Assembly (NCBI GenBank): GCA_002286715.1
Contig: NSJX01000003.1
Coordinates: 360,680 to 424,679, forward strand
Source of the DNA: Dentipellis sp. KUC8613
Taxonomy: Eukaryota > Basidiomycota > Agaricomycetes > Russulales > Hericiaceae
Length of the DNA stretch: 64,000 bases
Reading direction: 5' to 3'
Part shown: positions 33,971-46,533 of the stretch, piece by piece
How positions within the stretch are numbered: the stretch's first letter is position 1
Layout of the letters: every line of letters begins with the position of its first letter
Program-made: the position numbers and the translations under genes
The notes under the pieces: generated by a model
Databases searched by the model: none
Seen by the model: only the letters and a program-made list of their open reading frames with translations
What the model was told of the DNA's origin: nothing

Positions 33971-36900
33971 ATGGCACCTGCTCTACCATTGTCTCTCAGC
34001 CCCCATATATGTATCCTATCCTCACCAGATCTCGATGAACTGCTTAATGCTTCATCCCTACCTCCATTGCCGGAGCTCCTTCAGTCGTTTTCGCCTCTTC
34101 CCCAAGGTGAGCGCGAACGACCTGCTGTCGTAATTCATCGTCTTCACACTTTGCCCAGTGACGACGCGCACTACAACATTGACCCCGGTACCCCATACTT
34201 CGTTCGCTTTACGCTTCTCGGACCTAGGTGAAATAGAGGCTGGATGCAGAGAAGACGAGGAGCAGCGCGCTGCACGAACAATAGATTGGATAAGTGCACG
34301 AATATCGGCTAGATGCTCCAAATGGCTTGAAGATTGGGAGAAAAGCGGCGCCGCCGCCGCCGAGAAGGAGCGACAGGCCGAGGCGAGGACGCCGTGGTGG
34401 GATGAGCTCAAGAGGTGTGTCGAAGGAGACCATGTGCCGTCTCGAGCAGAGGGATGGAACCATCCGGTTGCTAGTGCGTTGCAATATTTCTCTCAATCCG
34501 GCTCTATGGTACTGAACGAATTCCATCCTAGTTGTATTGGCCGTTTCGACCACGGCACCTAATCCTTTGCAATCTCTCGCTCAGCTTCATTCACGTCCAC
34601 CAGAGTTTCCGCCATGGGTAGACAATACATATCTCCGCTATACCTTGATCATACACCCCAAGAATTCTCCGCTATCTGACGAAGAGTGCGTAACTTCTCA
34701 GGCTTCACATCTCTCCAACTTATGCTGGACAGGGCCGGAGCACTCTTTAATGCTGCTAAGAAACAGTATGGTCTACAGACCTACCTGCTGCCTCTTGCGC
34801 TCCCTTCTCCCCCACCACCACCTGTTCCTGTTCCGATGCTTCCACCACGTCTGCCCGTCCAAGTGCCTGACTTCTTTAGCTCACCGGACCCTTCCGCGCG
34901 TGCGAAGACCCCCATTCCCGGCACTACTGTGGGACCTGCACAAACTATCAATACTCTACGCATGAGCGAACAAGACATTCAGCAGACTGCGAGATTTGTA
35001 CGAGAATTTGTTGCGATGAATCTAGTTCCATGGATGGAGAAATGTGTCTTGGACTGGAATGAGAATGTAACTCGTCGTCTTCGCCCAATCTCGCAGTATT
35101 CTAATACTTCATCCATGTCAGTTTTCTTCAACGCGGCGTCTTCCTTCTCGTCTTTTCTCTTCAACTCGTCGTTTATTCGGCTCGTCCGCTTCTCCTGCTC
35201 CGACGCATGGTCCCAATGCATCCGTGTCCTCTATCAGCTCTAGGACGCACAATTCTGTTGGATCCCAGAGTTCCGTGTCTAGCATTTCTGGTCCTAATGG
35301 TCCCCCATCACAGCAACGGCGTCTGGCCGAGTTTGCTACAGTGCTGGGTGATTTTAAACTCGCGACCAGCGTTTGGGAAGCCTTGCGAAAGGATGGCAAA
35401 GGTGGATCTGTAAGGCGTTTGCTTGATTTTACACACAATCAATGTCGGCTCATGCTAGTGGGCAGGATGTCCTACCTTTTTTGCTCTCACCGTCGCCAGC
35501 TCTTCAGCTGCATGCGATGAACGCACTTTCGGCACTCCGATCGTCCAACATGGACCTTACTGCTCTTGCGCAGCTCCGAGCGGTCCTATACGCTGTACGA
35601 TGGGAAAATAGCATATCGCCATTGGATTTTCTCAGTAATGTTTTAGAAGGCGATCGCTGGCTAGTCTGGGCTGCCTCTTCCGTGCGTCATTCTAACAGCC
35701 CTATTCATGTGACGCGATGCTCATAACTTCCTGGGCCACACAGGCGGAAGAGCCTCCCTCGGCACTCCTGCTTGCACATGCCGCGTATCTGAGCGTTCGA
35801 AGACAAGCACCACGGAGGGCTTCGCTTTGGTACCTGTTCGCTGCGAACAAGCTAGAGAAGAGCGGGATCGTGAGCACTTGCACGCCACTGATTCCTCGAA
35901 GCATCACTGAGCGTCACTATCAGAGACCACTTACAACGTATTTTCTTCAACGTGCGCACGATTTGTACAAATCATCCCCGGAGAAGAGCCTATCGCCTCA
36001 ATTCTGGGAGTCTGAGGGAATAGCCCCAAATACACAGGCAGGGTTCGAGGCAATCCTGCCTGGGATTGAACACGCCTTGGGTGAGATCGTCTATCACTTG
36101 TGGCAGAGTTTTCGAAGCTTAACTATTTGATGATCTCGTAGGTCGCCTGCACTATACCACAGGCGATATCAAGGGCGCTGTTCAACTGTTCCTCGGACTC
36201 TTGCATGGTTCTCTAAGTGCCGCTCAACCATCACTTTCATTCGGAGCTCAGAACGGTTATCCTGTGGAAATCCCGAAGTCCATGGTGTCAGACAAGGTGT
36301 TTCTGGAAGACTTCAGAGTTGCTTTCCAGGTACGTTCGATTCTTGAGAAATCTTCTCATCTTACGATTCTTTGTAGCATTTTCTGGACACATCCGAAGAC
36401 CGACATGATATAGCAGGGATGAAGTTGCCTGTGACTTTCTGTATACCCAAAGCAACACGTGTACGACTACCGGGCGACTCCGTAGGTGGTAGCCAAAATA
36501 TTTGGGAAGCGCGCGAAGATACCTGGAGGACTTTCTGGAAGAATCATGGGAAAGAAGGGCTTCGCGGATCCGGCACAGCACCAGTGAACGGTGAGGACTT
36601 CCTCTGATTCTGCCTGGCAACGAAATCTCATGATTCCTTCTAGAGCATTTCTGGGTCGAGTTGTCTTTGCACAATCCACTGGATGTTGAGGTCAATTTAT
36701 CAAATCTTACTTTAGTTGTGCAGGACAGTCAGAGTAGTGATACTTCTATGGATTTCTTGGAAGTCGAGGTGGTAGATGACATCATACTGAGTCCTAAGGA
36801 ATCACGGACGGTCAGTTTTGTGCGGCCTTCACTATCCTGATATAAGGGCTAATTTACGTATCAGATACCATTATCTGTCAAAGCGAAACGTCCTGCGACT

Positions 36901-38940
36901 CTGCTCATCACCCATGCATCTTATGATTTTCTGTCATTGTTGCACACAAACGAGTCATTGGCGACACGTGGTCGTAGGCTGCAAGAGACTCCACTCCAAC
37001 GACAAAGCAAGATGTATGCGCCCGATGTACTTATCAAAGTACAAGTTGAAGACGCGAGGCAAAGAATGGCTGTCAACTTCGTGGATGATGATCGACTAAT
37101 GCTTGCACATGGAGAGTGCAGGGTAATGCGCATATGGCTATCAAACCTCGGAACTGGTCCTATTGACGAGGTTTGGCTCGTCTCTGGTCCTGAAGATGAA
37201 CTCTACGTCCACGACGATGCTGACTATCCTGGTGAGACACCAGTAGAACCTTGCTGAATGCATTCGTTCTGACGCGCTGCTTTAGAACCTGCTAATCTCT
37301 CGACGGAGGTTATTCATTCTGACAATTCGCTTGCTTCTCGGCCACCATATCAAGTCATGTTGAAACATCATCACAGCGAACCATCTCTTGCGCCACAAGC
37401 TCATTTCGAATTTTCCATGACTCTTCACGCGGAAGTTTTGGGCGACCAAGAGCTTTGCTTGATATTCGTATATAGAGAGGTTTGTGTATCGAGACAAATC
37501 TTTACAATTGAATACTGAAGAAGTCGCTACAGAAAGGCAGCCAAACCTTCAACGCAGCCCGCGTAACGCGTTGTTTTGAAGTCAGGCCGCTTCTTTCTGT
37601 TTCAACAATATTCGAGCCTAGTCGCACCCTGGACCACCTCTTCCTCCTGAATACGGAGATATCGAACGTATCGATCTGGAACGACGTCGTCATACAGCAG
37701 TTAACCACCCTCAGCCCGACATGGCAATGCACTCCCGTGACCCAATGCAATATGTAAGTCTTGAGCAAACACATGCATGTTCGTGAGCACTTATTCCTCC
37801 GCAGTGGAGCGCTCTTGCCGAGCCAGAATTTGCGAATACCATTCGGCGTCAGTCCTTGGGGCGATCGCAAGGGCGCGGAAGAGACTCTACAATTTGTCCT
37901 AGACAAACTGCAAGCCGTGTTGCGGGGAGAGGATATAGGGTCTTCAAAACCACCACCGATAGATATCCTTTGCAGCTATCTACCTGAGGTAAGTGCTAGC
38001 CATTTTGCGGAGGGTAGCATACTGACGTGTTAATGGTAGACAACGATGAAATCGCTTGCTCTTCCGGACACTGCATGCCTTGTGCGTCAAAGTCGGCGGA
38101 ACCGCGCTGCGCGTAGCCTTGCGGAAGCACACCCAGATATCCCGCCAGAGTCGCATCCTTCCATCTTCCCACTTTACAACCCTGCCATAGTCGAAATTGT
38201 CCTGTTCTGGAGCATCCCCTCCGAGCATCGCACCGGCCATATATCGATATCCGCTGCGACACTAGGAGCCCGCCACGGTGCCCTAGATGCAATCCTAGAC
38301 GAAGCAGCCGATGCCAAAGTCAAGCGAAACATGTTTGCTGAGACCCAACGGGAGAAAGATGCTATTTTGAATGCCATTCGCGCCAGTGAATGGAATGCTG
38401 AGATGGATCCTGTTGTCATAACATCTCAGAACATGAAGATAGTGGAACATGACTTCTCATCCGGGTACAGTTCAGTTACGGTTCGGAAATCGTGAGTCTC
38501 CCTCTGACATTCGTTGCAGGCCGTGTCACGTCTCGGTAGAATTCACGGTCAAGAACTACTCATTGACTCACTCTTGCAAATACACCCTCGCATTCCCATC
38601 CGACCCTCTACTGGAGAGTGCCACAGGGTACGCCCGTCCGCTTTTTTGTCACTGAATTCCTCACGCATGTTCTCTGATCAGAGTCCTGGCACGACCATCA
38701 TATGCTGGTCGGCTGACATACCGAGGTGTTCTTCGACCTCAACAGCACGCCACCGTTCAGCCGACGCTACACGCCTCTCGCCCAGACACATACGCGCTTG
38801 GTGGTTGGCGATTGGAAACCGACGTGTACGACCCGTCACCTCCATCTGGCCCAGGATCACGGACGAGACGCCGTTACGTACAAGGACCCGCATCAGAAGA
38901 CCAGTCCTGTGTTACGGTCGTCGATGTTTCACCACTGTGA
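33971..38940 (+). CDS. TRS85: TRAPPIII subunit Trs85 (TRAPPC8)
   Basis: Trs85 defines the TRAPPIII complex, a guanine-nucleotide exchange factor for Ypt1/Rab1 acting in autophagy and secretion. The start at 33971 leads to SPHICILSSPDLDELL. Matching segments are HPVAIVLAVSTTAPNPLQ, FVREFVAMNLVPWMEKCVLD, QQRRLAEFATVLGDFKLA, RAVLYAVRWENSISPLDFLS, and LTTYFLQRAHDLYKSSPEKS. The C-terminal half has beta-rich segments (VNLSNLTLVVQD, CRVMRIWLSNLGTGPIDEVW). The last exon begins after an intron at about 38629 and ends with SCVTVVDVSPL. The gene is split by many short introns; every join I checked keeps frame. Expected length is about 1340 residues. Confidence 0.9.
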
Positions 38941-39312
38941 AAAGCATGCAGGATGTGTACGGTGTACAGTACGCAGTCGCTGAGGAGTCGAACGGATGAT
39001 AAGAATACGCTTTCTGGAGCCTGTGGCTGGTGTAAATGCTGGAAAATGGTAGATGAGGTGGATTTACGACTCTGTGAGTCAGTTCAGTGGTACCACAAGC
39101 ATGGCTTGACGTCATTCACGGGATGAGGACTGCCGTTTGATGGTTCAGCGCTCAGCGCCAGCTCCGGTGAGTCGAGTCGTACTACAAGTAGGCGGCCTGA
39201 ATTCGGGGCGTCTGGTCACAACGACTATACCACACAACCTCCGAAAAGTAGGGATCGTCAACGGTACGGCCGCCTCTCTGCTGAACCTGACTGATTTTCT
39301 TTGATTGTGTAG
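38941..39312. other. Intergenic region upstream of the first MOSC gene
   Basis: This is 372 bp holding the TRS85 3' UTR and the promoter of the first MOSC gene. No other feature is recognised. Confidence 0.5.
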
Positions 39313-40906
39313 ATGTCGTTTTCCACGAGCGATGTTGTTGTTTCTCTAGCAGCACTTATCGCAACCGGTCTACTCTACGCCATTTTCAAGCCAACTTCCA
39401 CGGCACCTGTCGAAGTCGTCAAAGTGCCAGCCGGGCCGGCTTCGGAAGCTGCTCGTAAGAAATATACATTCCAGGAGAAGGATGAAGCCGCCGTGCGAGG
39501 AAAGCTGGAAGCAGGAGCGGTCAAGATCTCCCAACTAATGGTATTTCCCATCAAGGTATGTCGGGATGCAGCGCGGACTCCTGGGATCTCATGCTTCATG
39601 TTTCACTACCTCATTGCATGACATGAATTATTCTCTTTCGTATACTAACCTGACTTCGCTTCAGAGTTGCCGTGGAATAGCTGTGCCAGAGGCGAAGTAT
39701 ACCCCCGTCGGTCTGGAGGTAAGTCCACTCCCTGATGAGCTGGCCAAGACATACTCAGTGGAGACTATACGATCCAGTATGACCGCATCTGGTGCATGAT
39801 CGATCCAATCAACCACAAGATTATCACTGCTCGGGCCTATCCACAGGTAAAATCCAGACTATAGAGATTAGAGACAACTTAATGAACACAGTGAGGAGAT
39901 GTTTCTCATCAACACTGCAATCGTCGAGGACGAAGATGATCCGTGTGGTGGCCGACTGGAGGTTTCCTTTCCCGCAGATTCGGGCTGCGAATCGTTTTCG
40001 GTCCCTTTGAGACCAACCGCCGAGATGCTCGATGGCTGGAAGAGGTCGGTCATATCATATTTCTGGCCACATGTCATATGACCCACGCTCAAGTCAATTG
40101 CACGTCGACGTCTCCCAGGATTGAGGACCTGAGTGTCCACTCGTTTACTAACATCGACGGCTACATCACAGAGCCTCACTCATCATTGGCCGGGGCTGGC
40201 CACGACCTATGCTCTAAGACGCTCTCCCAGTTCTTAGGCCGTGCAGTCCATCTAGTCTGCAAAGGTCCACGTCCACGTCCCTCCCCTCCGGCATGGTCCA
40301 ATCCCGCGATTCATGCCAACGTAAGCTATCAGGATCACTGGCCCTTACACGTAGCGAGTTCGGAGAGCATAGACGCAGCCAAGTTTCTCATCAAAGAATG
40401 GTGCCAGCAGCGGGATTCAGAAGATTCCCGGGACTGGGATAGAGGTTCAGTGATAGGAAGGTCTGAAGGCTCTACAATGTCGCTTGTATGCCAATGGTAC
40501 TAACAAGGCTCGATTTGTGCTCAGATACAGGCCGAACATCATATTTGAAGGTGCTGGCATATCTTTCGCAGAGGACTTCTGGAAGGAGATCGATGTCGTT
40601 ACATCGGCCGCGTCAGAAACTGGGTCGTTCACGTTGACCTCAAAGTGCACAAGGTGCATGGTGCGTCCTAGCAACACAGTCTAGCAGAGTCTGGCACTAA
40701 GGGACGCTGTCTAGCTGCCCAACATCGACCCGATTACCGGTGCCCGAAGCTCAGCTTTACCCTCCAAACCTATGAAAGCGTTCCGAATCGGCCTTGATCC
40801 TAGTAACATGGGTGATTCCTGCTTCGGATGCAACGCAGTGCCCGCTGGATATGGCACTTTGCATGTCGGAGACATCGTTAGAGTCAAAGAATGGGGAGTG
40901 GTCTAG
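39313..40906 (+). CDS. mARC-like MOSC domain protein, copy 1
   Basis: mARC proteins are molybdenum-cofactor reductases of N-hydroxylated substrates anchored in the outer mitochondrial membrane. The protein begins with a hydrophobic anchor (SDVVVSLAALIATGLLYAIF). The N-terminal beta-barrel starts ISQLMVFPIKSCRGIAVPEA, with YDRIWCMIDPINHKIITARA next. The MOSC domain has VRLPN-like equivalents RYRPNIIFEGAG and the cysteine-bearing TSKCTRCMLPNIDPITG, whose RC corresponds to the Mo-coordinating cysteine of human mARC. It ends GDSCFGCNAVPAGYGTLHVGD. About seven introns occur. It is the upstream member of a tandem pair with the gene at 41330. Substrate is unknown. Confidence 0.93.
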
Positions 40907-41329
40907 CAGGTTCAAACGTGGTCATACCTGTAAAGAAACTCGCGCCAGCATGTACGGAACTTCTAGAAGAATGATTGAGTTGCAATTGCCTTCAACTGTC
41001 TAAGATCAAATGACTATTTTGTCATACAAGCCAACCTCCACTTGAAGGCAACTGTGATTTCTTGATAAAGCCTAAGTAAAATCCGAGTAGAAGTAAGAAG
41101 CGAAATTGAGAACGTCTTGAGATGTACATGTCATTCACGCATTTCAAGTCGTCTTTTCAGCATATTACTAACGCAGCCTGATGCTCCGATGACTCGAACC
41201 ATATAATTGTGGACCTAATCCAACACTCACCGTCAGGCTGACAGGCCCCAGCCTTCGAAGAGTAGCGACAGTGCACGGCGTTGCATTCCGCCCATCGAGC
41301 CAGACTGATATCTCGTTAATTTACAGACA
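40907..41329. other. Spacer between tandem MOSC genes
   Basis: This is 423 bp separating the two copies and presumably holds the promoter of copy 2. Just before each copy's ATG the leader ends in AG-rich sequence (acagacaATG, gtagATG). No other feature was seen. Confidence 0.5.
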
Positions 41330-42912
41330 ATGACGGTGTCCACGAGCGACGTTGCTGTGGTTCTGACGGCACTTGTCGCATTCCTATTCTATACCGTTAC
41401 TAGATCAACCTCCAAAGCGGCAGCACCTGTTCAAGTCAGAGATACGAACAATGTGTTGAATGGAGCGGTCACGGACGCCGCTCGCGAGAGGTACATCTTT
41501 CAAGAGAAGGATGAAGCCGCCGTGCGAGCGAAGTTGGAGGCCGGAGCTGTCAAGGTCTCAAAATTGATGGTATACCCTATCAAGGTATGTTTGAAAGTGA
41601 TTCCCCTTCAGGAGCCTAAGAACTTCTTAGCTCTGACATATCGCCTACTTGGCGTTTTAATTTTCATGTCTTAATTCCATTCCAGAGCTGCCGGGGAACG
41701 TCCATGTCCGAGGCGAAGTACTCCCCCACCGGTCTGGAGGTAAGCCCGCTTCCCAATGAATAGCTTTGTGATCTCAGGCTTACTGACCCTCGAATGAAGA
41801 ATGATCGCAAGTGGTGCATTATAGATCCAAACAACAACAAGATTATCACGGCTCGGGCCATCCCCAAGGTAAAGCAAGGAGTATAAGCCTGCGAGGCAAA
41901 AGCTTACTGTACGTTGTGCGCAGATGGTTCTCGTTACTCCCACTATCCTTCAGGATGGCGACGATCCATGCGGTGGTCGACTGGAGGTCTCATTTCCTGC
42001 TGATTCAGGTTGTGAGTCATTCTCAGTTCCTCTGAGACCAACGCCCGATATGCTCGATAAATGGAAGAGGTTTGTCATACCATGCTGCTTGCTACAGGAG
42101 GATTTATTAATTTCATACATTTTGTTGTCTTCAGGATCGAAGATTTGAGTGTGCACTCGTTCATCGACATCGACGGATGCATCACGGAACCCCACCCATC
42201 GCTAGTGGGGGCAGATCGCGACTTGTGTTCAAGAACGCTCTCCAAGTTCCTCGGTCGCACCGTCCACCTGGTCTACAAAGGTCCACGCCCTCGTCCATCC
42301 CCTCCCGCGTGGTCCGATCCTGCCATGACGGCCAACGTATACTATCACGACGCCTGGCCGCTACTGGTGGTAAGCTCGGAGAGTCTGGAGGCAGTCAAGA
42401 GTCTCGTCAAGGAATGGTGCCAGAAACGGTCGGACGACGATGATTTTCGAAAATGGGATGCTGACTCCATCGTCATAGAAAGGTTAGATGAATGTATTAT
42501 TTTCGCTTGCTCGGGACTTAGCAGACATGTAGATTCCGGCCCAACATCATATTCACGGGTGCAGGGAGACCCTTTCCAGAAGACAGGTGGAAGGAGATCG
42601 ATATCACCGCCACAAATGCGTCAGAAACTGGGTCCTTCACATTGGTCTCGAAGTGCACAAGATGCATGGTGCGTTGGCCAGACACGCCGTATCCTTATGA
42701 CATTGAAAGGCTATGTTTAGCTGCCGAACATCGACCCGAGCACTGGTATCCGAAATCCCGCGATACCTTCCAAGCCTCTTCAAGTATTCCGCATTGGCGT
42801 GGATCCCAGCAATATGGGCGACTCTTGCTTCGGATGCAACGCGGTGGCCGCTGGATATGGCACATTGCGAGTTGGGGATGTCATTAGTGTCAAAGCATGG
42901 GGCGTTGTGTAG
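41330..42912 (+). CDS. mARC-like MOSC domain protein, copy 2
   Basis: This protein is closely related along its whole length to the one at 39313. The hydrophobic anchor is SDVAVVLTALVAFLFYTV, then FQEKDEAAVRAKLEAGAVK, KLMVYPIKSCRGTSMSEA, RRLEVSFPADSGCESF-like RLEVSFPADSGCESFSVPLR, FRPNIIFTGAG, SKCTRCMLPNIDPSTG, and GDSCFGCNAVAAGYGTLRVG. The Mo-ligand cysteine and the C-terminal GDSCFGCN motif are both kept, so both copies look functional. Intron positions match copy 1. The linker after the anchor (about residues 30-50) is the most diverged part and is a few residues longer here. Confidence 0.93.
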
Positions 42913-42996
42913 CAGGCTAAACCCATGATCATTCCTAAATAAATCCTAGTCTCCGCAGATACAGCATATGTCAAAACTTTGGTACATAAAGATAAT

Positions 42997-43948
42997 TCAC
43001 TCGTCCTTTCCCTTGTCCTGGTCCTTCTTGGCCTTCTTCTCCGCTGCCAAGCGGATTTGCTTGACGCGTGTGTTGAAGTAAGTCTAGATATGTAGGTATC
43101 ATTGAGCTGAATATCATGGATGGCCGGGGTTGAGAAACTCACGCCCAAAGTGAAGCCAACCAAGTTGAAGAAGGGCACCCAAAGCTAAACACGACTAAGA
43201 AAGGGTATTGTCACAGGTGCAGGGACTACGAAGACGTACTTGCGGCGCCAGGAACCTCTGCGCAAACAAAATGGTAATAGGGGAGCTGACCCACATGATC
43301 TGTATGGGAGTGGTCAACGAAGGAGGCTCGGCGGATCCAATGGTTGTGCTCACCTTGATCACGGACATAAAGCCGCCCTTGACGGTCCGGACGACATCAT
43401 CCACAGACTTGGCACCGCTTATAACAGCCATGGAAGCCAGATAGACTGACATTGAGCCAATACAGTAAGAAAACCGTGCATGTCATGGTAAGACGGTCGA
43501 ATGAAGGCTTACCAGCTGTCTGAATGGGCGCAACAAGCAAGTTGTTCGCGACAATCTGGCCGATCTTCGCGCCCCGACTGGTCCTGCCAGCAAATGCCTT
43601 CTGCAAAGCGCCAACAAGGTAATGACCAAGAGGCGCAGAAATGAAGAAACCGTAGAAGGCCATCTTCAATGCGCGAACATCAATCTTCGCGGATGCCAGC
43701 AGGTGGGAGACTGCGGAAGCATCCCTCGAAGGACGGCGAACCGGCAGACCAGCGAAATGGGATCCAAGGACCTCCTGCAAGAACGAAAGTGTTCCTGGCG
43801 AGCAAGTATAAGTCTCTGTTGGTCACGATTATACACGTCGTTGCTCACCGGTGGTAATAGCCTTTGTGCGCAGCGGGTGCGCGCTCAGTTGGGCTAGGTA
43901 TGCCACGAGCAGAGGGTGAGGACCTGTGGATCGACGAGCGGCGCTCAT
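42997..43948 (-). CDS. Mpv17/PMP22 family membrane protein
   Basis: This is a small four-helix integral membrane protein of peroxisomal or mitochondrial inner membranes, thought to act as a channel or in stress tolerance. The start at 43948 gives MSAARRSTGPHPLLVAYLAQ, then LSAHPLRTKAITTGTLSFLQ EVLGSHFAG. Family elements follow: FYGFFISAPLGHYLVGALQK, NLLVAPIQTAVYLASMAVIS, and the hallmark IKIMWVSSPITILFAQRFL with LWVPFFNLVGFTLGTYFN. The C-terminus is lysine-rich (EKKAKKDQDKGKDE). About five introns occur, all in frame. It is convergent with the second MOSC gene (84 bp between stops). Peroxisome versus mitochondrion cannot be settled from sequence. Confidence 0.91.
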
Positions 43949-44370
43949 ATTGGATGTTGGGGCAGTCTGTATGTCCCGTTTCTCGAGGGGATAAGAGTGG
44001 GCAACGGAGGTGCTGGTTGACAAGACCAAGCAATGCAGGGCACCGGACGAGACGCCGGACGTGCACACGCAGGGTCGTTGCTCATTGCGGTCACGGTTCC
44101 AGCGTACAGATCGGCCACGCCACATCAACGGCTTACTCGTCAGTCTCGTCTAGACCGGCCAGGGCCATTTCACATGTTCAAATCACTTCGATCACCCCAC
44201 ACTCACAGGCACAAAATGCGAAAGACAGACAGCACTGTAGAATCAGAATAAAATAAGAACAGTTGGTATCGTAAGGTATTCTATGGTCATGACATATGCC
44301 CGATAAATGGACGCAACGAAATCCAAGATCTACCAGCGTCCTGCAGACGAGAAGCAGGCACCAGCCTTCG
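43949..44370. other. Intergenic region upstream of the Mpv17-like gene
   Basis: This is 422 bp between the Mpv17-like start and the YHM2 stop codon, both genes being on the minus strand. It holds the first gene's promoter and the second gene's 3' UTR. No other gene is seen. Confidence 0.5.
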
Positions 44371-45804
44371 TTACTTTTTGCCCGATCCCTTGACCCTGAA
44401 GAAAGCATTAGTTGTGGGGTAAACTGCTAAAATAGGACAGACTCACCAAGCTTTGACATAGTCGGCGAAGGACACCATGCAGATCGTCTGCCAGACACCA
44501 AGACCGATACGGGGGGTCACACCACGGTACAGTCCCTTCAGGCCGTTCTCCTTGTAGATGTAGCCGAAAGTGTTGAAAATAGTCAACTTCGCGGGCCGGT
44601 TCGCAGAAGCCGCCGCCTCTTTCGACATGTTTTGCATCTTAACCAGTGTATGAGCGGTTGTGTACTGAGCGTGATAAAAGGTGAGCATACCTCTACACGG
44701 ATTACCTCAATGGGCTGATTCCATGTCGCAAGTGCACCACCAATCGAAGACGAAAGGATCTTGTCGAATGCACCAAGCTGCTCGCCTTCACCCTTCCCGC
44801 GGACCTTGCGGATCGAACTTTCCGCTAGACGGGCCAGACCAATACTAAGAAACCGATGAGTAAGGTGACCTATTAAGACGCACACGGACACCTACCGAGA
44901 TCCCCAGTTCGTACATTGACGGACAGCAACGGCGTTGACACCCTTGTTGACACCCGCGAGACCTTCTTTCCTGAGAATCTCGAAGAAGAGAGCCCAAGTT
45001 GATGGCGGCTTAACACCCGTAGCTGCCTGCTTGTGACGCGTGATTTCAGCGGTCTTCATACTCGTTGTGAAACCTATTATTGTATAGATCGACTTCAGTC
45101 TCTCCCTGCCGCACTAAAGCCGGAGTTGCACTTACCCATAGTAGCATAAGCTTGCATGACACCACCGCCCATACCACCAAGCAGACCGGCGACTGCAGGG
45201 TTGACACCCATTGACGTCGTGGCAGTCTCAATCTCCGACGCTGTGAAGAGCAGCACAGCACCCTTGGTTGATGCCTCAATCCATGCCTAGGTGCGCATGG
45301 ATCAGTGAATACTATAGCACCGGATTGGCGGTAATGTTTACCCAAGGAATGAGACCCTGGTAGAAGCCGACGAAGCCGCCTCTCGACCAGACAGTCCCAA
45401 GAGCTTGCACCATCGTCTGCGACCGGTTCGCGGCCATCTGGGTCTTGATGACCTCCAGAGGTTGACCAAGAGTCGTGACCTGTAATTTGGGTAAGGACTT
45501 GGGTCATAGACGCGACAGCACACGACTTGCCTCCTGGAATCACGCGGTGGTTAGCACGGCTTGCTCAAATAAAGTGGGGAATTGACTCACGAACTAATCA
45601 CGACACGCGTGTAACGAAAATTATTGCAACGTTCAGTACGCAGTTTAATGAAATGAAAAGAGAGCATATACCATGTTCATGATGGCACCTGTACAGCTCT
45701 GGGTTAGCACATTCACGTGGTAGAGACGCGAATGGACGCGACTGACCGACAGCGATGTTAGACCAGCTGATGCCCTTCTGGCCCGGCTCTTTCTGGATGG
45801 CCAT
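44371..45804 (-). CDS. YHM2: Mitochondrial citrate/2-oxoglutarate carrier Yhm2
   Basis: Yhm2 exchanges citrate for 2-oxoglutarate across the inner mitochondrial membrane and supports cytosolic NADPH supply. Key stretches match it closely: [96 protein letters not shown] and [20 protein letters not shown]. The exons that keep frame are 45747-45804, 45672-45688, 45591-45593, 45531-45533, 45342-45479, 45136-45286, 44896-45073, 44691-44844, 44447-44637 and 44371-44395, total 918 nt and 305 residues, about the usual length. The two 3-nt exons supply the F and E of NMFEVTTLGQ, and the second uses a GC donor (see findings). Without them the protein would lose one or two residues. Confidence 0.95.
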
Positions 45805-46533
45805 CTTGGTAGGGCGTAGGAGGAAGTGGGGAAGGAGTGATGTGGTCGAAAGAAAGAGTGGGACGATGGTGTCTGTCACACAGCCGGATTATTGGGGCAT
45901 TCATAGCCGGCGTCAATCCACCCGTTTCAGGGAATTTTATGTCAGCACGGACTTTGGCTCAAGCACTGCTTCCGTACGGACCTCCTCACAACATATTCTC
46001 CGTGCTAGAGCATGGTTGCATTATCACGCCCATAAAATAAGTAGACCATGCTGTAATATATCCTCAACTCAAGCCAACTAGGGTTGTGGAAGTTTATAGG
46101 GGGACGATTCGCAGCCGAGCGCAGCATTGAATATTCGAATCTATACATTAGTTATCGGACTACGCAGCTCCGGCTTGTGCGGACATCTCTCGTGGGCCCA
46201 TCGGACCATGACCAACGGCATACAGCAATCGGAGGTCTGCAAAGTACTTAGGTACGCGAAGCGAAAAACAAAAGGGATTAGGTTGCAGAGGGTATATACA
46301 CTGAGTCGTAACCAGACAGAGCACGCACGCATGTGATAGGCACGACGCGCAGAATACCAATGAAGTAGGGATAACGGATATCATATGCTAGTGAAATGTG
46401 AAGTGAAGGATTTCGACACGAGGGTATGGGCAGTGGACCAGGAGGCATTCATAGAAGGATCGGAAATCAGCAGGCAACCGGCGAGAACCATCGTGCAAAC
46501 CGAGAGGTTGAGGGATGTTGTGGATCAGGGCCT
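45805..46533. other. Intergenic region upstream of YHM2
   Basis: This is 729 bp holding the YHM2 promoter and the 3' UTR of the coiled-coil gene (both minus strand). The stretch around 46080-46500 is AT-rich and featureless. No gene or RNA was recognised. Confidence 0.5.

Noticed and set aside
41189..41210. GGTTCGAGTC-like T-loop on the minus strand, possible tRNA
   Set aside because: No D-arm, anticodon arm or acceptor stem could be formed around it.
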